Shown here: positions 51,498-60,139 of the stretch, piece by piece | How positions within the stretch are numbered: the first letter of the stretch is position 1 | Layout of the letters: every line of letters begins with the position of its first letter | NCBI RefSeq assembly: GCF_001428805.1 | Contig: NZ_LMIS01000001.1 | Location: 3,451,908-3,515,907 of the forward strand | Source: Aeromicrobium sp. Root236 | GTDB taxonomy: Bacteria > Actinomycetota > Actinomycetes > Propionibacteriales > Nocardioidaceae | Direction: 5' to 3' | DNA length: 64,000 nt | The notes under the pieces: generated by a model | The model's database searches: none | What the model was told of the DNA's origin: nothing | Seen by the model: only the letters and a program-made list of their open reading frames with translations | Position numbers and translations under genes: made by a program

Positions 51498-53500
51498 ATG
51501 CTCTCCAGCACGGCCGAGCCGTCGATGACGAAGACCGGGATCGAGGTGATCGGCGCGTCGGCGACGTGCGTCGAGCCGCCCTCGAGCACCTGACGCGTAC
51601 GGACGTCGACCCAGCGGTGACCCGCGGGCAGATAGACCGCGCGGGACGTCGCGCCGGGCTCGGTCACGGGTGCCACCAGGATCGAGTCGCCGAACATGAA
51701 CTCGTCCTCGACGTGCCACGCCTGCGGGTCGCCCGGGTGGTCGACGAACAACGGCCGCATCGGCGGCAGCCCGGTCGTCGAGGCGATCGCCATGTGCTCG
51801 TGGATGTAGGGCCGCAAGCGCTCGCGCAGTCGCAGCACGTCCGCGATGATCCCGTACGCCTCGTCGCCGAAGGCCCAGACCTCGTTGGGCCCGCCCGTCT
51901 GCGCGTAGCTGGTCGGCGTACGCGGGTCGCGGTCGCCGTGCAGGCGGAACAGGGGGCAGAACACGCCGAACTGGAACCAGCGGACCATGAGCTCCTGGTA
52001 CGCCGGGTCGCTCGCGTCGCCGCCGTGGAAGCCACCGATGTCGGTCGTCCACCACGGTATGCCCGAGATCGCGATGTTGAGCCCTGCGCGCACCTGCTGG
52101 GTCAGCGAGAGCCAGGTGGCCGGGATGTCGCCGGACCACACCGCTGCGCCGTAGCGCTGCGAGCCCGCCCACGCCGAGCGGCACAGCAGCACCGTCGGGT
52201 CCTGGCCCGCCGACGCCATGCCTTCGGCGAACATGCGGGCGTTGTCACGGGGATAGATGTTGGCCACCTCGGCCCCCGGCCCGGCGTGCAGGACGAGGTT
52301 GGCGGGGTGCGCCGGGTTGAGCTCCGGCTCGCACGCGTCGAGCCAGAACACGCGGATGCCCAGGTCGAGGTAGTTCTGCTTGACCAGGCCCCAGACGTAC
52401 TCGCGGGTCTCCGGGTTGGTCGGGTCGTAGAACGCCAGGGGCAGGGGAGTGGACATGCCCTTGTCCTGGATCGTCTGGTGAAACTCGACGCCCTGGTCCG
52501 AGCCGACGAGCAGGCCGCCGTCGCGGTAGTCCGCGAAGTTCTCCGACAGCGGCGAGACGGTCGGCCAGATCGACACCATCAGCTCGATGCCCATGCCGGC
52601 GAGCTCGTCGACCATCGCCTGGGGGTCGGGCCACTCGGCCTCGTCGAACCGGTAGTCGCCCATGGCCGACCAGTGGAAGTAGTCCGTCACGATGACCGAC
52701 ATCGGCAGCTCGCGGCGCCGGTGCTCACGCGCGACGCCCATGAGCTCGTCCTGGTCGAGGTAGCGCAGCTTGCTCTGCCAGAAGCCGCTGGCCCACTCCG
52801 GCAGGTCCGGCACGTGCCCGGTCGCGTCGGCGTAGCTGCTGAGGATGCCGGCGGGCGTGGCCGCGGCCGTGAACCAGTAGTCGAGGCCGCGTGCCTGCGT
52901 GGCGGTCCAGCGGGTGACGTCGTCGTTGAACTCCGCGCGGCCGATGCCCGGCATGTTCCACAGCAGGCCGTAGCCGCGGCTGGACAGCACGAACGGGATG
53001 TTGACCTCGGCGTTGCGCTGGACCAGGTCGAGCGACAGCCCCTTGAGGTTGAGCCGGCCGTGGGTGCGCTGACCCATGCCGTACAGCCGCTCGTCGGGGT
53101 ACGCCTTGAACTGCTGGTGGATCTCGTACGCCCCGGCGCGGTTGCCCTGGAACACCCGCGATCCCGGCATCCAGAAGTGCTCGCGGCTCTCGGCCAGCAG
53201 CTCCTCGCCGGTGCTGGTGCGCAGGAACCTGATGAGCGGCTCGGGGTACGCCTGCTCCCTCGAGAACGTGACCTCGACGGTCACCTCGCCGTGGACGAGC
53301 TGGGCGAGGTCGCCTTCGATCTTGATGACCGGGTCCTGGGTGCCTTCGGGCACGTCGTCGAGCGCGCCGACCGAGCTCGTGGGGATCGAGAACTGCGCCG
53401 CGCGTACGCGGACGGAGTCCTTCCCCCACGCCTCGATGCGGAGGCGTTCGTGACGGTGCTGGACCTCGAGGGCCGATCCGGCGGTGCGGAACATGTTCAT
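51494..53500 (-). CDS. GH31 alpha-glycosidase (alpha-xylosidase-like)
   Basis: This 668-residue intracellular GH31 enzyme has an N-terminal beta-sandwich (about 1-235) and a catalytic barrel. The nucleophile is D388 in VFWLDACEPEL and the acid/base D458 in VWSGDIPATW; both are canonical. The N-domain has YGMGQRTHGRLNLKG and the barrel starts PDLPEWASGFWQSKLRY, close to alpha-xylosidases of the YicI kind. The substrate is inferred as alpha-xylosides or related sugars. AGGAGC lies before ATG 53500. It is between permease and GH127 in one operon. Confidence 0.9.
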   Translation of the reverse strand: MNMFRTAGSALEVQHRHERLRIEAWGKDSVRVRAAQFSIPTSSVGALDDVPEGTQDPVIKIEGDLAQLVHGEVTVEVTFSREQAYPEPLIRFLRTSTGEELLAESREHFWMPGSRVFQGNRAGAYEIHQQFKAYPDERLYGMGQRTHGRLNLKGLSLDLVQRNAEVNIPFVLSSRGYGLLWNMPGIGRAEFNDDVTRWTATQARGLDYWFTAAATPAGILSSYADATGHVPDLPEWASGFWQSKLRYLDQDELMGVAREHRRRELPMSVIVTDYFHWSAMGDYRFDEAEWPDPQAMVDELAGMGIELMVSIWPTVSPLSENFADYRDGGLLVGSDQGVEFHQTIQDKGMSTPLPLAFYDPTNPETREYVWGLVKQNYLDLGIRVFWLDACEPELNPAHPANLVLHAGPGAEVANIYPRDNARMFAEGMASAGQDPTVLLCRSAWAGSQRYGAAVWSGDIPATWLSLTQQVRAGLNIAISGIPWWTTDIGGFHGGDASDPAYQELMVRWFQFGVFCPLFRLHGDRDPRTPTSYAQTGGPNEVWAFGDEAYGIIADVLRLRERLRPYIHEHMAIASTTGLPPMRPLFVDHPGDPQAWHVEDEFMFGDSILVAPVTEPGATSRAVYLPAGHRWVDVRTRQVLEGGSTHVADAPITSIPVFVIDGSAVLESM

Positions 53501-53534
53501 ACGGGTGAAGCTCCTGAGCTGGTGAGGTGTGGGG

Positions 53535-54353
53535 TCAGTCCTTGACGGCGCCGGCGGTGACGCCGGCTGCGACGTAGCGCTGGGCGACGACGAGGAGGAA
53601 GGCAGCGGGGATCGAGGCGACGACGGCTGTCGCCATGATCGAGTTCCACTCCTGGTTGTTGTTGCCGATGTACTTGTAGATGCCGAGCGTGATGGGCTGC
53701 ATCGAGCCGCCGCTGTTGAGCGTGCTGGCGAAGATGAAGTCCGACCACGCCCAGAGGAACGCGAACAGCGAGACGGTCACGACGGGGTTGCGGCTCACCG
53801 GCAGGATGATCGAGGTGAACGTGCGCCAGCTGCCGGCGCCGTCGAGCTTGGCCGCCTGGATCAGCTCGTCGGGGATGCCCGACATGAACGCCGTGAAGAT
53901 CAGGACGCCGAACGGCACCGCGAGCGTCGAGTCGGCGATGACCAGGCCCCACCAGGTGTTGATGATCCCGACGTTCAGGAAGATGGAGTAGAACCCCATC
54001 GCCATGATGATCCCGGGGATCATCTGCGCCATCAGCAGGACGAACGTCAGCGGCCGGCCGCCCATCGGTCGCAGCTTGGCCAGCGAGTACGCGGCGGGCG
54101 CCGACACCGCGAGCGTGAGGGCCACCGTGCCGATGCCGATGGCCAGGCTCGTGCCGAGGTAGGGCAGCTGGTCGTTGATCACGGCGCGGTAGCCGCTGAA
54201 CGTCGGGTGCAGCGGCAGCAGGTAGGGCGGGTCCCGCCGCATGTCGCCCGTACGCATGAGCGAGACGTTCAGCATCCAGTAGACGGGGAACAGCATGAAC
54301 GCTGTCAGGACGATCCCGATGACGGTCTTGGGGGTGCTCCTGGCGGTCCTCAT
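53535..54353 (-). CDS. Carbohydrate ABC transporter permease (MalG type)
   Basis: This 272-residue six-helix permease has the EAA motif DELIQAAKLDGAGSWRTFTSIILPVSRN near 168-195 and the terminal motif QRYVAAGVTAGAVKD that ends most CUT1 MalG-type permeases. Its ATG overlaps the upstream permease stop (ATGA). The operon encodes no ATPase, so it presumably uses a shared MsiK/UgpC-type ATPase encoded elsewhere. Confidence 0.92.
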   Translation of the reverse strand: MRTARSTPKTVIGIVLTAFMLFPVYWMLNVSLMRTGDMRRDPPYLLPLHPTFSGYRAVINDQLPYLGTSLAIGIGTVALTLAVSAPAAYSLAKLRPMGGRPLTFVLLMAQMIPGIIMAMGFYSIFLNVGIINTWWGLVIADSTLAVPFGVLIFTAFMSGIPDELIQAAKLDGAGSWRTFTSIILPVSRNPVVTVSLFAFLWAWSDFIFASTLNSGGSMQPITLGIYKYIGNNNQEWNSIMATAVVASIPAAFLLVVAQRYVAAGVTAGAVKD

Positions 54354-55303
54354 CGGGCGGCCTCCGAGCGCTGGAACTTGATGTAGAGCAGGCCGCACAG
54401 CATCGCCACGATGATGAGCAGGTTGCCGACCGCCGCGGCGGGCCCGAAGTGGGGGAGCAGCGAGCCGAAGCCGAGCTCGTACGACCAGGTCGACAGCGTG
54501 GTCGAGGAGTTGCTCGGCCCACCCCGGGTCATGATCCAGATGATGTCGAAGACCTTGAGCGTGTAGACGAAGCCGAGCAGCAGCGTGATCGCCGAGACCG
54601 GCCGCAGCAGCGGCAGCGTGATGTGCCGGAACGTCTGCCAGCTGCTGGCACCGTCCAGGGCGGCTGCCTCGACGAGGTTGTCGGGGATGTTCTGCAGCCC
54701 GCTGTAGAGGATCACGAGGTTGAACGGGATCCCGATCCAGATGTTCGCCAGGATCACGGCGACGAGCGACCAGGTCGGCGACGTCAGCCAGTTGACGTCG
54801 GGCAGGCCGAACGCGTTGAGCGCGGTGTTGACCACGCCCGAGTCGCTGTTGAGCATCCACGACCAGGTGGACGCCGAGACGATCATCGGCAGCAGCCACG
54901 GCACGAGGAACAGTGCGCGCAGGGTCGACGAGAGCCGGAAGTTGTTGTTGAAGAACACCGCGAGCGCGAGACCGATCCCGTACTGGAAGGCGATCGACAC
55001 CACCACGAAGATCCCGGTGTGGATCACCGCGGGCCAGAACGTGGGATCGGCGAAGACCTCGCGGAAGTTGTCCAGCCCGATGAACGGCGCGTCACCCGAG
55101 ACGAACGAGCGCACGGTGTAGTCGCGGAGGCTGAGATCGAGGTTGCGGTAGAGCGGATAGGCGTAGAACGCGATCAGGTAGATCACGACCGGCGCCAGGT
55201 AGGCCCAGGCGATGAAGCGGGGGAGGCGAGGGGCCCGGCGCCCCCGCGCCGAGACCGGGGTCTCGACGCGGGGCGCCCGGATGGCGGCCCTGGTGTTGCT
55301 CAT
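54350..55303 (-). CDS. Carbohydrate ABC transporter permease (MalF type)
   Basis: This 317-residue permease has a basic N-terminus (about 1-30), six helices and the cytoplasmic loop DNLVEAAALDGASSWQTFRHITLPLLRP near 219-246. The segment PLYRNLDLSLRDYTV after the first helix is typical of the CUT1 family. GGAG lies upstream of the ATG. It pairs with the downstream MalG-type permease in a heterodimer and receives substrate from the lipoprotein encoded 27 bases upstream. Confidence 0.92.
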   Translation of the reverse strand: MSNTRAAIRAPRVETPVSARGRRAPRLPRFIAWAYLAPVVIYLIAFYAYPLYRNLDLSLRDYTVRSFVSGDAPFIGLDNFREVFADPTFWPAVIHTGIFVVVSIAFQYGIGLALAVFFNNNFRLSSTLRALFLVPWLLPMIVSASTWSWMLNSDSGVVNTALNAFGLPDVNWLTSPTWSLVAVILANIWIGIPFNLVILYSGLQNIPDNLVEAAALDGASSWQTFRHITLPLLRPVSAITLLLGFVYTLKVFDIIWIMTRGGPSNSSTTLSTWSYELGFGSLLPHFGPAAAVGNLLIIVAMLCGLLYIKFQRSEAAR

Positions 55304-55330
55304 GATGAAGCTCCAGTCCGAGGGTTGGTG

Positions 55331-56584
55331 TTACTTGACCTTCGAGGCGGCGGCCTTCTGGGCCGTCTCCATCGCGGCCTTCGGCGAGTCCGAACCGCTC
55401 ATGGCTTTCTGGAAGGCGTCCCACATCTGCTCGGAGATGATCGGGTAGTTCGTGCCGAGGTTGTCGCTCGTACGACCCTTGGCGTCGCCGACGGCGGTGA
55501 CCCACGGCGCGAGCTTCGGGTCCTTGGTCGCCTGCTCCTGCTGGGCGCTCTCGATCGGCGCGATGTAGGACAGCGTCGCGTCGGTCTTGAGCAGGTTGGC
55601 CGGGCTGGTCAGGCAGTCGATGATCTTGGTCGTCTTGGCGTACCGGGCGGTGTCCTTCTGCACCGGTGCCGCGACGAACTCACCGCCGGTCGGCACCGGA
55701 GCGGCGCCGCCGTCCTTGGCCGGGATCGAGATGATGCCGTACGTGAAGCCCAGCTTCTCGGCGTTGCCCATCTGCCACGTGCCGTTCTCGACGAACCCGA
55801 ACTTGCCGGTCTCGAACTCCTGCCACGCGGTCGTCTGGGTGTTGTTGATGACCGAGTTGGGCGCGTAGCCCTTCGACAGCCAGTCGTCCCACAGCTTGAC
55901 GGCGGAGACGGCATCGGGCGACGCGAGATCCTTGAGGTTGGCGCCCGAGCCCCAGAACCACGGCAGGAACTGGAAGGAGCCCTCCTCGGTGCCGATGCCC
56001 GAGAACGTGATGCCCTTGGCGCCCTCGTCCTTGATCTTCGCGAGCGCCGCGTTGAGCGAGTCCCAGTCCTTGATCGAGGTCGGGTCGACGCCGGCCTTCT
56101 TGAGCAGGTCCGCGTTGTAGTAGAGCGCGAGCGTGTTGGCGCCGATCGGCACGCCGTACGCCTTGTCGTCCAGGACTCCCGCAGCGGCGATGTTCTTCGC
56201 GAACGGCGCCGTGTCGAGCTTGAGGTCATCGGCCGAGGCGAGGACTCCTGCGTCGGCGAGGGTCGAGATCACCGGGTTGTCGATCACGATGACGTCGGGC
56301 GATGCGCCCTGCTGGCCGGCGAGGAGGGCCTTGTTGGTCAGGTCGGAGGTGTCGTAGCCGGTCCGCTTGATCTTCACCCCGGCCTCGTCGCCGCAGGACT
56401 TGACCAGCTTGACCCAGTCGGAGGAGTTGTCGAACTGCGGGTAGGGGTCCCAGAACTGGAACTGCTTGCCGCTGGAGCCGCCAGAGCCGCCGGAGTCGCT
56501 GCCGTTGGAGCAACCGGCGACGGTCCCGGCGAGGGCCAGGCCGGCGAGGGCCAGGCCGAGCGGCCGAAGTCGAGAGTGGGTCAT
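55331..56584 (-). CDS. Carbohydrate-binding lipoprotein of an ABC importer
   Basis: This 417-residue family-1 solute-binding protein has signal peptide and lipobox VAGC (lipidated Cys 25), and a Ser/Gly linker (SNGSDSGGSGGSSG). The mature domain has the CUT1 receptor pattern, e.g. ASPDVIVIDNPVISTLADAGVL, YGVPIGANTLALYYNADLLKKAGVDP and FETGKFGFVENGTWQM. It is the first gene of the import-and-degrade operon. A perfect LacI-type operator lies at 56603-56620, 18 bases before the start, implying induction by the imported glycoside or its product. Confidence 0.92.
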   Translation of the reverse strand: MTHSRLRPLGLALAGLALAGTVAGCSNGSDSGGSGGSSGKQFQFWDPYPQFDNSSDWVKLVKSCGDEAGVKIKRTGYDTSDLTNKALLAGQQGASPDVIVIDNPVISTLADAGVLASADDLKLDTAPFAKNIAAAGVLDDKAYGVPIGANTLALYYNADLLKKAGVDPTSIKDWDSLNAALAKIKDEGAKGITFSGIGTEEGSFQFLPWFWGSGANLKDLASPDAVSAVKLWDDWLSKGYAPNSVINNTQTTAWQEFETGKFGFVENGTWQMGNAEKLGFTYGIISIPAKDGGAAPVPTGGEFVAAPVQKDTARYAKTTKIIDCLTSPANLLKTDATLSYIAPIESAQQEQATKDPKLAPWVTAVGDAKGRTSDNLGTNYPIISEQMWDAFQKAMSGSDSPKAAMETAQKAAASKVK

Positions 56585-56602
56585 GAGTGGAACCTTTCGT
56601 TG

Positions 56603-56620
56603 TGTCGAACCGATTCGACA
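56603..56620. promoter_or_regulatory. LacI-type operator before the importer operon
   Basis: TGTCGAACCGATTCGACA has perfect 7-base arms (TGTCGAA/TTCGACA). It is closely related to the two operators at 57682-57707 in front of the regulator gene. Confidence 0.75.
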
Positions 56621-56656
56621 ACGGGCGTCGAAAAGCGGCGGAGGGTTGGGGTGTTC

Positions 56657-57661
56657 TCAGCGGGTGCTGCCTCGGTCCACGAGCTCAGCGGCGATGAAAC
56701 GGACTTCCGAGGGATCCGTCGTGCCGGGGTTCTGGATGCGGTGCGTCAGACGCTCCACGGCCAGGCGGCCCAGCTTGTCCGGGGACGACTCGACCGCCGT
56801 GTAGGGCAGCGAGAAGCTCCGGGCAAAGTCCTTGGAGTAGAGGCTCACGACCGACAGGTCGTCCGGGACACTGACGCCCCTGCTGTGCAGCACGGCGGGC
56901 AGGACCGCCACCGACGCGTCGTTGTGCACGATCAGGCCGGTGGCCTTCGGTGTCGCGTCGAGGATGCGGTTCAGGCTCTGGTCGATGGCCGGCTGCCGGG
57001 ACTCGCCGTAGTGCGCCGAGAACTTCATGCCGTGCTTGGTGGCCTGCTCCAGCGCGGCGTCGCGGAACCGCCAGGCGTACGAGCCGCCGCGCTCGTAGAC
57101 GTGCCGCGGGGGAGTGATCAGGCAGATCTCCTCGTGACCGAGCCCGTGCAGGTGGTCGACGAGGGTGCGCGCCGCGTCGGGGAAGTCTAGGTCGAAGACG
57201 TCGAGCCCCTCGGTGTCGGCGGGGAGGCCCACGAGCACGCCGGGCTGCCGGGCGGCGCGGAGGGAGGCGAGCCGTGGGTCGTCGTGCGCGACGTCCAACA
57301 GGATCAGCCCGTCGACCATGCCGGACTGCGCGACGCGCGTGAGGGCGGCGGCGCCGTCGGCCTCGGTCATCATCAAGATGTCGTAGCCGAGCGAGCGAGC
57401 CGACTCGGTGATCGGGAGCAGGTATTGCAGCATCGCGGGCGCGAACTCGTCCTCGTGGAACTGCAGCAGCAGGCCGAGGACCATCGTCTGGGACGTCTTG
57501 AGCGCTCGAGCCCCGGCGTTCGGAGTGAAGTTCAACGACTTGATCGCGTCGTCGATCCGCCGCCGGGTGTCGAGCGAGATCGTGCGCTTGCCCGACAGGG
57601 CGTAGGAGACCGTGCTGCGCGACACGCCGGCCGCTTTCGCCACGTCTCCGATGGTCGCCAT
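56657..57661 (-). CDS. LacI-family transcriptional regulator
   Basis: This 334-residue repressor has the LacI helix-turn-helix and hinge (MATIGDVAKAAGVSRSTVSYALSGKRTISLDTRRRIDDAIKSLNFTPNAGARAL, 1-54). A periplasmic-binding-protein-like sensor domain follows (QTMVLGLLLQF to the end). It is encoded immediately upstream of the sugar importer/glycosidase operon on the same strand. Palindromes sharing CGAACCG occur in front of both itself and the importer gene, so autoregulation and control of the operon are likely. The effector is probably a sugar of the imported glycoside. Confidence 0.93.
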   Translation of the reverse strand: MATIGDVAKAAGVSRSTVSYALSGKRTISLDTRRRIDDAIKSLNFTPNAGARALKTSQTMVLGLLLQFHEDEFAPAMLQYLLPITESARSLGYDILMMTEADGAAALTRVAQSGMVDGLILLDVAHDDPRLASLRAARQPGVLVGLPADTEGLDVFDLDFPDAARTLVDHLHGLGHEEICLITPPRHVYERGGSYAWRFRDAALEQATKHGMKFSAHYGESRQPAIDQSLNRILDATPKATGLIVHNDASVAVLPAVLHSRGVSVPDDLSVVSLYSKDFARSFSLPYTAVESSPDKLGRLAVERLTHRIQNPGTTDPSEVRFIAAELVDRGSTR

Positions 57662-57681
57662 CCGCTACACCCTCTCGCTGA

Positions 57682-57707
57682 TCGAACCGGTTCGACGAAC
57701 CGGTTCG
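57682..57707. promoter_or_regulatory. Tandem LacI-type operators before the regulator gene
   Basis: TCGAACCGGTTCGA (57682-57695) is a perfect 14-base palindrome, followed immediately by CGAACCGGTTCG (57696-57707), a perfect 12-base palindrome. The central CG step is typical of LacI-family sites. Confidence 0.8.
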
Positions 57708-57803
57708 ACGAATGTAAGGCAGGTCACACCGGCCTGACAAGGGCTGGGTCGGAACTTTTCCGAATCCATGGAACGGGCAGGCGGAGTGTGCCACGGTCGG
57801 GGC

Positions 57804-58127
57804 ATGCCCCGGCGCGTGATGTTCGTGCAGCTCAAGTCGGACGAGGGGACCGATCGTGGCCCTTCGTGGATCGGCTGGGTCGACTTCAGCAAGTCGTGGG
57901 CGACCGCCCGCTACCGGGGAAGGGAGCTCAGACGCGTGCCCGGCGGAGGCGTCGACGGCAACTTCGTGGACGTCGAGACGGACGAGGAGTTCTGGATCTC
58001 CGGACCCAAGCGCGACCGCACCGACACCCGCTACGGCCCTCGCACGACCGAGGTGGACGAGGACGCCCGTGAGGCGTACGAGGCGTTTCTCGCCGGGTCG
58101 CCGTTGCCGGGGCGCGAGCGCGGCTGA
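57804..58127 (+). CDS. Conserved hypothetical protein (small tryptophan-rich)
   Basis: This 107-residue soluble protein has the family pattern MFVQLKSDEGTDRGPSWIGWVDFSKSWATARYRGRELRR followed by FVDVETDEEFWISGPKRDRTDTRYGP. Homologs are widespread in bacteria and are sometimes misannotated as deoxyxylulose phosphate synthase, which this is not. Function is unknown. ATG 57804 is chosen because conservation starts at MFVQL; an ATG 36 bases upstream gives a low-complexity extension. Confidence 0.75.
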   Translation: MPRRVMFVQLKSDEGTDRGPSWIGWVDFSKSWATARYRGRELRRVPGGGVDGNFVDVETDEEFWISGPKRDRTDTRYGPRTTEVDEDAREAYEAFLAGSPLPGRERG

Positions 58128-58161
58128 CGCGCGACCTGTCCCGATCAGGCCGGTCGCGGCC

Positions 58162-58167
58162 TACGAT
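58162..58167 (+). promoter_or_regulatory. -10 hexamer of a leaderless promoter
   Basis: TACGAT lies five bases before the ATG at 58173. Confidence 0.45.
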
Positions 58168-58172
58168 CGAGC

Positions 58173-58796
58173 ATGGCTCTCTGGACTGATCGGATCCTGC
58201 CGCACCTCGTCGACAGGTCGCTGTCGACCGGGGACGTGATGAAGGAACGCCAGCGGGTGTGCGCGGGCCTTCGCGGCGAGGTCATCGAGCTGGGCTTCGG
58301 GTCAGGTCTCAACATCGAGAAGTACCCGGCCGCGGTCGACTCGGTCGCCGCGGTGGAGCCGTCCGACACCGCGTGGCGGATGTCCGCTGATCGCCGTTCC
58401 GGGTCGCGTACGCCGATCAGCCGGTCAGGGCTCGACGGCCAGGCGCTCGACGAGGCCGACAGCTCGTACGACGCGGCGCTCTCGACGTTCACGTTGTGCA
58501 CGATCCCGGACGTCGAGCTGGCGCTGCGCGAGGTTCACCGTGTGCTGCGGCGGGGCGGCGCGTTCCACTTCCTCGAGCACGGACTGGCGCCCCAGCAGCA
58601 GGTCGTGAGCTGGCAGCGGCGGATGGAGCCGATGCAGAAGGCCGTGGCCGGCGGCTGCCACCTCACCCGCGACATCCCCGCGCTGGTCAGCGCCGCCGGG
58701 TTCGAGATCGCCGAGCTGGAGCAGCGCTACCTGCCCGGGCCGAAGTTGGCGAGGCCGTGGGCATACGTCCACTCGGGCACGGCCGTCCGCGTCTGA
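58173..58796 (+). CDS. Class I SAM-dependent methyltransferase
   Basis: This 207-residue methyltransferase has motif I VIELGFGSGLNIEKY near 37-51. The acidic residue ending beta-2 is in AAVEPSD, and motif IV is DAALSTFTLCTIPDVELALREVHRVLRRGGAFHFLEHG. The pattern MKERQRVCAGLRGEVIELGFGSGLN resembles the METTL7/UbiE-like group. The substrate is unknown. A leaderless TACGAT box supports the ATG. Confidence 0.87.
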   Translation: MALWTDRILPHLVDRSLSTGDVMKERQRVCAGLRGEVIELGFGSGLNIEKYPAAVDSVAAVEPSDTAWRMSADRRSGSRTPISRSGLDGQALDEADSSYDAALSTFTLCTIPDVELALREVHRVLRRGGAFHFLEHGLAPQQQVVSWQRRMEPMQKAVAGGCHLTRDIPALVSAAGFEIAELEQRYLPGPKLARPWAYVHSGTAVRV

Positions 58797-58803
58797 GGCT
58801 GGT

Positions 58804-59010
58804 TCAGGAGGCCTTGCGCTCGACCTCGGGCTCCTCGGCGTCGTCGCGCTGACGAATGAGGCTCAGCACGGGAGCCGGGAGGTTGCCCTCGCGGATCTGG
58901 GCGACCCATGCGCGTACGTGACGAATGATGGTCGGGAGTGACAGGACGAATGCTGCGAAGAGCGCGCACAGCAGCAGTCCGGCCAATGGGCGGATGACAA
59001 GGTCGATCAT
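58804..59010 (-). CDS. Small membrane protein with cytoplasmic charged tail
   Basis: This 68-residue protein has one N-terminal hydrophobic helix (about 4-25, LVIRPLAGLLLCALFAAFVLSL) and a charged C-terminal half (RQRDDAEEPEVERKAS). No family is recognised. ATG 59010 has GAGGAA about eight bases upstream; a longer in-frame start at 59097 lacks a ribosome-binding site and adds an unlikely N-terminus. Convergent with the methyltransferase gene, seven bases apart. Confidence 0.6.
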   Translation of the reverse strand: MIDLVIRPLAGLLLCALFAAFVLSLPTIIRHVRAWVAQIREGNLPAPVLSLIRQRDDAEEPEVERKAS

Positions 59011-59151
59011 GGAACCATTCCTCGGCAGGGGGAAGCAGGTGACGATCGAGATGACGACCGGCCCATCTGCTTGAGGCGAAAACGTACGTACCCACATCTA
59101 CCTGCGTAAATGCCGAGACTCAAGCCGACATGCCCCAGCCGGCGAACAATC

Positions 59152-59511
59152 TCAGATGAATCTTCGGAGCTGCTCCATCGGCACGAGCCGGAGCAGCTGC
59201 CGCGGGATCGTGAGCCCGGCGAGGTGGACCGTCCCGGGGCTCTCCTCGGCGTCCGAGAGCCCCGCGGCGCGGGTCGTGTCGGTGCGGATCGCCAGGGCGT
59301 CGACCGCCATCACGACCTGGCGCGACCGCACCTCGGCAGCCGCTGACGTGCACTCGATGACGATCACGTGCTCGTCGGTGCGGGTCGTGCCGAGCGCGGT
59401 GATCCCGGGGTGGTCGAGGCGGTGGATCGCACGCAGGATGCGCTGCTGGCGGGTCTCGGAGGAGATCCTGTATGTCGACGTCCAGGCGGCGCGGTGCGGC
59501 GTTGACGTCAT
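59152..59511 (-). CDS. Conserved hypothetical protein
   Basis: This 119-residue soluble protein has a first half that forms an alpha/beta pattern (RQQRILRAIHRLDHPGITALGTTRTDEHVIVIECTSAAAEVRSRQVVMAVD), loosely like ACT or ferredoxin-like folds. The C-terminus is amphipathic (PRQLLRLVPMEQLRRFI). No confident family. TAGCCT six bases upstream of the ATG supports a leaderless start. The 141 bases beyond its 3' end hold nothing recognised. Confidence 0.6.
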   Translation of the reverse strand: MTSTPHRAAWTSTYRISSETRQQRILRAIHRLDHPGITALGTTRTDEHVIVIECTSAAAEVRSRQVVMAVDALAIRTDTTRAAGLSDAEESPGTVHLAGLTIPRQLLRLVPMEQLRRFI

Positions 59512-59517
59512 GCCTCA

Positions 59518-59523
59518 AGGCTA
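59518..59523 (-). promoter_or_regulatory. -10 hexamer of a leaderless promoter
   Basis: Minus-strand TAGCCT lies six bases before the ATG at 59511. Confidence 0.45.
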
Positions 59524-59615
59524 GGAGTGGACCTTGGCCGCAGGTGTCCGTTCGCTGGGCACGGCAGGTGAACTTTGGATGCCGATTCCGTGAACGGGAC
59601 AGCCTGTGGACTGGT

Positions 59616-59621
59616 TATCGT
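59616..59621 (+). promoter_or_regulatory. -10 hexamer of a leaderless promoter
   Basis: TATCGT lies five bases before the ATG at 59627, the same hexamer as at fumC. Confidence 0.45.
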
Positions 59622-59626
59622 CAGGC

Positions 59627-60139
59627 ATGACCGACACCTCGTTGAGCGCCAGGCAGGGTCCGCTGAAGCAGCAGTACCGTGACGACCCACAGTCTGCAGT
59701 CGTCACGCTGCGGTCGACCGGACACCTCGGCGACGGGGTCAGCTGCTCGCTGGACACCGGGCGCGCGATGGCCGCCGCCGGTCTGCACCCCGCCGCCGGA
59801 GGCGACGGCACCCAGCTGTGCTCCGGCGACATGCTGCTGGAGGCACTGGTCGGCTGTGCCGGCGTCACGCTGAGTGCGGTCGCGATGTCGCTCGGGATCG
59901 AGGTGCGCGGCGGCGTCGTCAGAGCAGAGGGCGACCTCGACTTCCGTGGGACCCTCGCGGTCGACAGGGAGGTGCCGGTCGGCTTCACCGACATCCGGCT
60001 CTCGTTCGAGCTCGACACCGATGCGAACGCCGAGCAGCTGGCGACGCTCGAACGCCTGACGGAGCGCTACTGCGTCGTGCTGCAGACCATCAAGGTGGCG
60101 CCGCGCCTCAGCGTCTCGACCTCGCCTCGAAGGCCATGA
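59627..60139 (+). CDS. OsmC-family protein
   Basis: This 170-residue OsmC-like protein has conserved Cys residues in LLEALVGCAGVTLSAVAMSLGIEVRG and ERYCVVLQTIKVAPRL, the pair that in OsmC/Ohr peroxidases reduces organic hydroperoxides. Dimeric OsmC enzymes act in the cytoplasm. The N-terminal extension (TDTSLSARQGPLKQQYRDDPQSA) is that of an actinobacterial subgroup. ATG 59627 is supported by the TATCGT box; seven codons of in-frame sequence upstream are not needed. Confidence 0.87.
   Translation: MTDTSLSARQGPLKQQYRDDPQSAVVTLRSTGHLGDGVSCSLDTGRAMAAAGLHPAAGGDGTQLCSGDMLLEALVGCAGVTLSAVAMSLGIEVRGGVVRAEGDLDFRGTLAVDREVPVGFTDIRLSFELDTDANAEQLATLERLTERYCVVLQTIKVAPRLSVSTSPRRP

Noticed and set aside
59011..59097. 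Longer N-terminus (start at 59097) for the small membrane protein
   Set aside because: No ribosome-binding site or TANNNT box precedes it, whereas GAGGAA precedes the ATG at 59010 where the hydrophobic helix begins.
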